Assembly: GCA_910585435.1 (NCBI GenBank)
Contig: CAJUEJ010000005.1
Location: 165,530-186,412 of the forward strand
DNA from: an uncultured Hungatella sp.
GTDB lineage: Bacteria > Bacillota > Clostridia > Lachnospirales > Lachnospiraceae
Direction of reading: 5' to 3'
DNA length: 20,883 nucleotides
Part shown: one piece after another, positions 17,040-20,883 of the stretch
How positions within the stretch are numbered: position 1 is the first letter of the stretch
Layout of the letters: each line of letters begins with the position of its first letter
The notes under the pieces: generated by a model
The model's input: only the letters and a program-made list of their open reading frames with translations
Databases searched by the model: none
Told to the model about the DNA's origin: nothing
Translations under genes and position numbers: made by a program

Positions 17040-17526
17040 TACGCCCCTCCTCATTACAACCCCCTTTCCATTTAAGGGTTTTCTTCATGAGAAGTCTCTC
17101 AGGTGCAAAGCATGCATTTTTATAAAAATTGACTGCACTTTCATTACTTGCAGTCACAAGGAGATCTATTTCCTGATATCCATTAACCATAGCATACTTC
17201 TCAGCCTCAGAAAGCAGCTTTTTCCCAATACCATTTCGATAACAATCATCTGCCACTGCAATCTCCGCTATATGAAGCCTGTTTCTGTCAAGTCTTTGAA
17301 TCTGATGGCACCACACCCATCCTATCAATTTCTCTTCTTCTACAGCAGCAAACAAAATTGCTGTTCCATTTTCTAAATAAGCCTTCACCTCATCACACTT
17401 GATTTTTCCATAGTAGCCATCTATAGCAGAATCCGGAAAATTTATTTTGACAGAACTGTTGAATAGCAGTTCTATCTGACTACGCCACAAAGAAAAATTA
17501 TCTTGGTCAATACTAATTATTTGCAC
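17032..17526 (-). CDS. GNAT-family N-acetyltransferase
   Basis: A 164-residue acetyl-CoA-dependent acetyltransferase. The core motif A is clear: IAEIAVADDCYRNGIGKKLL (residues 86-105), with the pyrophosphate loop RNGIG at 97-101. The trailing helix ASNESAVNFYKNACF is typical. The start is GTG 17524-17526; it overlaps the phosphoglycosyl transferase gene by 10 bases, and GAGG lies about 11 bases upstream. It probably acetylates a sugar amine made by the aminotransferase or works with the FemAB-like protein; direct evidence is only proximity. Confidence 0.85.
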   Translation of the reverse strand: MQIISIDQDNFSLWRSQIELLFNSSVKINFPDSAIDGYYGKIKCDEVKAYLENGTAILFAAVEEEKLIGWVWCHQIQRLDRNRLHIAEIAVADDCYRNGIGKKLLSEAEKYAMVNGYQEIDLLVTASNESAVNFYKNACFAPERLLMKKTLKWKGGCNEEGRNA

Positions 17527-18143
17527 GACAGTAACTTCCTCTCCTTATCTAAATCCTGCATTTCAAAGCTCCCGGCATCCACAACATCTTCCCGCTTTAT
17601 GACTTTCACCACTGTCTTCAGGATTATTTTCAAGTCGCCAAGGAAAGTAATGTGTTCCACATATTCAACATCTAGGGCTAATCTTGAATCCCATGCAAGG
17701 ACATTCCTTCCACTTATTTGTGCTAATCCCGTAAGCCCTGGTCTCACCGAATGTCTTTTCTTTTCCCCATCCGTGTAATAAGGGAGATATCTTATTAGAA
17801 GTGGGCGAGGTCCTACTATAGCCATATTGCCTTTCCAAATATTAATCAGTTCTGGCAATTCATCAAGAGATGTTTTCCTCAGAAAACGCCCATAAGGAAT
17901 AATTCGAATATCATCAGGCAGGAATTCGCCATTTTCATCTTTTTCATTCGTCATTGTTCTAAACTTTATGAGCTTAAACACTTTCTCATTCAGACCTGGA
18001 CGGTCTTGCGTAAAGAATGGATTGCCCTTTACAGCTATCGATCCTATCATAGTTAAAAGAAGAATGATTGGACTTAATATGATAAGAGCTATCGTTGATA
18101 ATAAAAAATCAAGCACTCTTTTTATGTACTTTGCGTATATCAT
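17517..18143 (-). CDS. PglC-like initiating undecaprenyl-phosphate phosphoglycosyl transferase
   Basis: Starts repeat-unit synthesis by moving a phospho-sugar from a UDP-sugar to undecaprenyl phosphate at the membrane inner face. The 208-residue protein has one re-entrant hydrophobic helix (about residues 10-33, with LSPI), FKLIKFRTM, and the catalytic Asp-Glu pair in SLDELPEL (94-95). PGLTGLAQISGRN and VEYVEH complete the bacterial sugar-transferase signature. The chosen start is the second ATG (18141-18143), since GAGGG sits 5 bases upstream; the first ATG (18153-18155) has no ribosome site. The small monotopic form, beside an aminotransferase, suggests an amino- or acetamido-sugar as first residue. 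Confidence 0.92.
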   Translation of the reverse strand: MIYAKYIKRVLDFLLSTIALIILSPIILLLTMIGSIAVKGNPFFTQDRPGLNEKVFKLIKFRTMTNEKDENGEFLPDDIRIIPYGRFLRKTSLDELPELINIWKGNMAIVGPRPLLIRYLPYYTDGEKKRHSVRPGLTGLAQISGRNVLAWDSRLALDVEYVEHITFLGDLKIILKTVVKVIKREDVVDAGSFEMQDLDKERKLLSCK

Positions 18144-18177
18144 CGAATCCCTCATTTGCTGATATGTTTATTACTTT

Positions 18178-18201
18178 AAAAGTCCGCCGCCGAAGGCGGC
18201 G
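18178..18201 (-). terminator. GC-rich terminator-like hairpin inside the capsule operon
   Basis: On the minus strand CGCCGCC-TTC-GGCGGCG (18201 to 18185) is a perfect 7-bp GC stem followed by GACTTTT. It lies 35 bases before the phosphoglycosyl transferase start, between co-directional operon genes. The short U-run makes it a moderate intrinsic terminator. An internal terminator early in an operon headed by an antiterminator is functionally suggestive. Confidence 0.55.
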
Positions 18202-18220
18202 TCAATTCAGGTATGCCCAA

Positions 18221-18269
18221 TGTGCCCGCCATACTTTCATGTACGGTGGTGTGCCAACTGCCGGGCACA
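18221..18269 (-). repeat. Structured intergenic element with competing inverted repeats
   Basis: TGTGCCCG (18221-18228) and CGGGCACA (18262-18269) form a perfect 8-bp outer stem. Inside it, CCATAC (18229-18234) pairs with GTACGG (18241-18246). The arm GGGCACAT can alternatively pair with GTGTGCC (18249-18255). The element lies between the acyltransferase stop and the terminator-like hairpin, in transcribed RNA. It has no protein-coding explanation; it may be an attenuation leader or a dispersed repeat. Confidence 0.5.
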
Positions 18270-18276
18270 TGCAGGT

Positions 18277-18846
18277 TTATTTAGGATGTTCTTTGTAGAA
18301 CCGCTCCCAGCACCATGCTGCTGTAGCATTGCTAACAATTTCATTTCCCGGTTTCAATTCTATTGGGTAAGTCTCATCCGCACTACGTTTCGCTATATAT
18401 TCATCAAAAGTGCTGATAACCTTTGCCGGTACCCCCCCTGCAACGGAATTTGGGGGTATATCCTTATTGACAAGACTTCCTGCCCCTACAATCACATTTG
18501 AGCCAATCATAACACCATATAGAATCGTAGAACCGGCTCCAATAAACACATTATCTTGTATTTCAATACAGCCAATTTTTTCGTTGAATTTCTTACCTTG
18601 AAGATTGGGATTAGCATTTAACATTACATGGGTAACATCATGTGTTACAAAGGTCACTTTTGATGCAAGTCTCACATTATTGCCCAGCTTTATAAGTTTT
18701 GCGTACAGCGGAACGATCCTGTTCATCACATTGCAGTTCTCACCGATAGCTCCAAAGATATGATTATCCTTCAGATACTTTGTCCTTTTTGTACTGGTCG
18801 GTATCGTAAAAAGGCGTAATGTTTGTCGTAGTCTTTTACCGTACAT
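18277..18846 (-). CDS. Left-handed beta-helix acyltransferase (serine-acetyltransferase-like)
   Basis: A 189-residue hexapeptide-repeat enzyme, most likely an O- or N-acetyltransferase acting on a nucleotide sugar or lipid-linked sugar. Repeats run from KLIKLGNNVRLASKVTFV through IEIQDNVFIGAGSTILYG and IGSNVIVGAGSLVNKDI, with a catalytic-type histidine in FVTHDVTHVM and closing GGVPAKVI. It lacks the N-terminal Rossmann half of PglD, so it is not a standard bacillosamine acetyltransferase. ATG 18844-18846 follows GAGGAG by 10 bases. It sits between the aminotransferase and the phosphoglycosyl transferase. Confidence 0.88.
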   Translation of the reverse strand: MYGKRLRQTLRLFTIPTSTKRTKYLKDNHIFGAIGENCNVMNRIVPLYAKLIKLGNNVRLASKVTFVTHDVTHVMLNANPNLQGKKFNEKIGCIEIQDNVFIGAGSTILYGVMIGSNVIVGAGSLVNKDIPPNSVAGGVPAKVISTFDEYIAKRSADETYPIELKPGNEIVSNATAAWCWERFYKEHPK

Positions 18847-18879
18847 TCTCTATCTACTCCTCTAAAAAGTGAAAACAGT

Positions 18880-20163
18880 TTATTCAAAACACCTTTTAAC
18901 TATCTCAATCACTACATCCTGCTGTTCAACACTCATCTTATTATCAGACGGCAAGCACAACCCCCGCTCAAACACATCTGCCCCAACATCAACACATTCG
19001 TCCTCTCTAATATATGCATTACTCCGCGCTCTAAGGCTCCCATCTCTTCCAATCTTCTCATGCATCCTGTACATTGGCTGCATATGCATAGGTCGCCATA
19101 TCGGTCGTCCTTCCGCATTGATACTCCCTATCGCTTCCAGAATTTCTGTAGGGCAGCTCTTCCCAACCTCACTTTTATATAATGCTCTCTTCTCGTCTCT
19201 CACCTGTGGGCACATGGCATCTTCATCTATAATCAACGCACTCAGCCAGTAATTCGGCTCCGTGCCGGTCGTTATCGGATTCATTCTAATCGGCAAATCC
19301 TTCAAGCCTTCTTTATATCGCTGGTATATCTCTCTTTTCTGCCTTATATGCTCCTCCAGATACGGATATTGCCCACGAATGACGCCGGCAATCACATTGG
19401 ACATTCTGTAGTTATAGCCAACTTCCTCGTGCAGGTACCACGGGGCGTTCTCTCTGGACTGAGTACTCCACTTTCTTGCTCTATTTGCATCCTCAATGTT
19501 GTTCGTCAGCAGACAGCCACCGCTCGATCCTGTGATAATCTTGTTACCGTTATAGCTAATCGCGCTGTAATCGCCGAAGCTGCCACACTGTCTGCCGTCG
19601 ATGGTCGCGCCTATCGCCTCGGCGGCGTCCTCAATTAGCAGCGCGCCGTGTTTCTCACAAATCCTCTTAATCTCGCCCATGCGTCCCGGAAAGCCGTAAA
19701 GTTCAACGGCTACTATCAACCTAACCTCCGGATAGAGTTGAAATGCTTTCTCCAACGCCACCGGATCCATGTTCCAGCTATCTATCTCTGTGTCAATGAA
19801 CACAGGAATGCCGCCTTCATATACTACCGGATTCAAGGTTGCGTCGAAGGTCATATCGGAGCAAAAAACCCTTCTCCCCTCCAGCGCGCCATGGGAAATT
19901 GCGGGCTTTCCATACAGCTTCTCTCCCGCCAGCTTGCAGCAAAGATGGAGCGCGGCGGTACAGCAGGAAAGGCCAACGGCGTACTTCATGCCAGATTTTT
20001 CTGCGGCAATTTTTTCCACCGCGTCGATGTTCGCACCGATCGTACTCATCCAATTACTTAAGTAGGCTTCTGTCATATATTTCAGTTCTTCTCCGTGCAT
20101 GGTGGGACTGCTTAGCCACACCTTGGACTCGAACGGTTTCAAATCATCTCTTCTTTTGAACAT
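18880..20163 (-). CDS. DegT/DnrJ/EryC1/StrS-family PLP-dependent sugar aminotransferase
   Basis: Transfers an amino group to a keto nucleotide sugar. The 427-residue protein has the family order of motifs: STIGANIDAVEKIAAEKSG, the PLP-contacting LIEDAAEAIGA (176-186), the Schiff-base lysine in SYNGNKIITGSSGG (Lys208) and the GYNYRMSNVIAGV motif (249-261). It is somewhat longer than typical members (about 370-400). ATG 20161-20163 follows GAGGAGCAGAGGT. The 4,6-dehydratase that would make its substrate is not in the window. The 5' half is clearly richer in GC (58-65% in sampled lines near 19.6 kb) than the 3' half (about 50%), which may mark a recombination joint. Confidence 0.95.
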   Translation of the reverse strand: MFKRRDDLKPFESKVWLSSPTMHGEELKYMTEAYLSNWMSTIGANIDAVEKIAAEKSGMKYAVGLSCCTAALHLCCKLAGEKLYGKPAISHGALEGRRVFCSDMTFDATLNPVVYEGGIPVFIDTEIDSWNMDPVALEKAFQLYPEVRLIVAVELYGFPGRMGEIKRICEKHGALLIEDAAEAIGATIDGRQCGSFGDYSAISYNGNKIITGSSGGCLLTNNIEDANRARKWSTQSRENAPWYLHEEVGYNYRMSNVIAGVIRGQYPYLEEHIRQKREIYQRYKEGLKDLPIRMNPITTGTEPNYWLSALIIDEDAMCPQVRDEKRALYKSEVGKSCPTEILEAIGSINAEGRPIWRPMHMQPMYRMHEKIGRDGSLRARSNAYIREDECVDVGADVFERGLCLPSDNKMSVEQQDVVIEIVKRCFE

Positions 20164-20227
20164 ACCTCTGCTCCTCTGCTATTTACACCTGAAAATTGCC
20201 CTCAAAAATCTTATCCATATTATTACG

Positions 20228-20788
20228 TCATCCCCAATTAGTCCGGATTGCCTCATCTACCCATTTCTGCTCATCTCTTCTGTCATCTGCCTCAATCTCA
20301 ATCCCCAGATACAAAATTCTCTTTGTCCCCATAATTTCGGCTTCGATCTCCGCAATTCTCTTATGAAGATTCACCCGTCTCACCCTGTTCCCCATTCCCA
20401 GAAGCGGCCCGGACAGATAAGAAATCTTCCCATCCACCCCAATCCTCACCCTGGATATCCCAATCCTGCCCCTTCTGTCCGCAAGCCTCTCCATCAACTC
20501 CGTCTCATGCTCCTCCAGCGTTGACACATACTCATCATCGCTGAACAAAAGGTTTGGTTTCGGTGTCTTTTTCAGCTCCTTATACACCTTCTCCGGTTGG
20601 TCCGTATCAATAAACACATACCCAGGGAATAAATCCTCATATACAGTCTGCCACTCCCCCTGATATTTCTTCCTTCTGCTTCGGATCAAGTGGAAACACC
20701 GTACATACAGACTTTCTGGAAGCACCCCGGCAACAAAAGCCTCCGCCTTCCCCTCGCCCCCATCCTTCACATGCACAACACACCACAT
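20228..20788 (-). CDS. loaP: LoaP-type NusG paralogue (operon-specific antiterminator)
   Basis: A specialised NusG-family transcription elongation factor. The 186-residue protein has an NGN domain starting MWCVVHVKDG with the conserved EDLFPGYVFID (51-61), and a C-terminal KOW-type segment (GPLLGMGNRVRRVNLHKR, about 127-165). In Firmicutes, LoaP proteins precede long polysaccharide or antibiotic operons and suppress termination inside them. Start ATG 20786-20788 is preferred: AGGAGA (20798-20803) is 9 bases upstream; a TTG seven codons earlier would bury that site. It is the first gene of the minus-strand operon, about 14.6 kb long. Bacteroides UpxY-type regulators are an alternative name for a similar fold. 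Confidence 0.85.
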   Translation of the reverse strand: MWCVVHVKDGGEGKAEAFVAGVLPESLYVRCFHLIRSRRKKYQGEWQTVYEDLFPGYVFIDTDQPEKVYKELKKTPKPNLLFSDDEYVSTLEEHETELMERLADRRGRIGISRVRIGVDGKISYLSGPLLGMGNRVRRVNLHKRIAEIEAEIMGTKRILYLGIEIEADDRRDEQKWVDEAIRTNWG

Positions 20789-20857
20789 ATGGCAAACTCT
20801 CCTATCCAACGTCCCTCACTTCGAAACGGATCTTTCGCGACCATTCCCCTATCCAGT

Positions 20858-20883
20858 GGGGAAAAACCCATAGGTTTTTCCCC
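20858..20883 (-). promoter_or_regulatory. Perfect hairpin in the leader of the loaP operon (at window edge)
   Basis: GGGGAAAAACC (20858-20868), a CATA loop and GGTTTTTCCCC (20873-20883) form an 11-bp perfect stem ending exactly at the window edge. It lies 70 bases upstream of the loaP ATG. A shorter CGAAA/TTTCG hairpin lies between. It could be a LoaP-responsive leader element or the terminator of an upstream unit; the off-window sequence is needed to tell. Confidence 0.5.

Noticed and set aside
18221..18269. Group II intron domain V remnant (the CATGTACGG string and GAAA-like loop)
   Set aside because: The catalytic AGC triad, the expected 34-base hairpin with a two-base bulge, and any reverse-transcriptase frame are missing.
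18277..20163. Complete bacillosamine (PglF-PglE-PglD) pathway
   Set aside because: An aminotransferase and an acyltransferase are present, but no 4,6-dehydratase is in the window, and the acyltransferase lacks the PglD N-terminal domain.
20164..20227. Leader peptide between loaP and the aminotransferase
   Set aside because: An 11-codon ATG frame exists, but no ribosome site, codon bias or paired hairpins support attenuation.

Overview
The window looks like a chromosomal segment of a gut-type, Gram-positive clostridium, most likely Lachnospiraceae. The evidence is a lipobox-type sugar-binding protein, a YesM/YesN-style two-component pair, strong AGGAGG ribosome sites, and a Firmicutes-type NusG paralogue heading a surface-polysaccharide operon. 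Placement below family level is not possible from the sequence alone. No tRNA, rRNA, insertion sequence or CRISPR array was seen.

Left part (1-6090, sampled lines about 50-60% GC) is a carbohydrate-uptake locus. On the minus strand lie a solute-binding lipoprotein and, downstream of it, an ABC permease cut by the window edge. Between them are four tandem 40-bp hairpin units and a GC-rich hairpin. Divergently, on the plus strand, are a sensor kinase and an AraC-type regulator, followed by a small cupin resembling KdgF (uronate metabolism). The kinase/regulator pair is broken: three reading-frame changes in the kinase, and a junction that removes the end of the kinase and the whole receiver domain of the regulator. 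The transporter has therefore probably lost its dedicated sensor.

Right part (6108-20788, minus strand throughout, mostly about 35-45% GC but richer near 19.5-20.1 kb) is one long capsule/exopolysaccharide operon. In transcription order it holds: a LoaP-type antiterminator; a DegT-family sugar aminotransferase; a left-handed beta-helix acyltransferase; a PglC-like initiating phosphoglycosyl transferase; a GNAT; a FemAB-like acyltransferase; LicD; an IspD-like cytidylyltransferase; an extended SDR epimerase/dehydratase; a small coupled ORF; a GT2; a Wzy-type polymerase; a GT32; a Wzx flippase; a CatB-like O-acetyltransferase; a second GT2; a PAPS-type sulfotransferase; and perhaps a 31-residue ORF. 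Most genes overlap or sit within a few bases of each other.

Read together, the operon should build a Wzx/Wzy-dependent repeat unit carrying an N-acylated amino sugar, a CDP-activated phospho-alditol or similar group (IspD-like + SDR + LicD), O-acetyl groups and a sulfate. The LicD/IspD pairing resembles the CDP-ribitol/fukutin pathway of animal dystroglycan. A terminator-like hairpin inside the operon and a perfect hairpin at the right edge fit control by the LoaP antiterminator. No chain-length regulator, tyrosine kinase/phosphatase or UDP-sugar 4,6-dehydratase is in the window; these may lie beyond the right edge.
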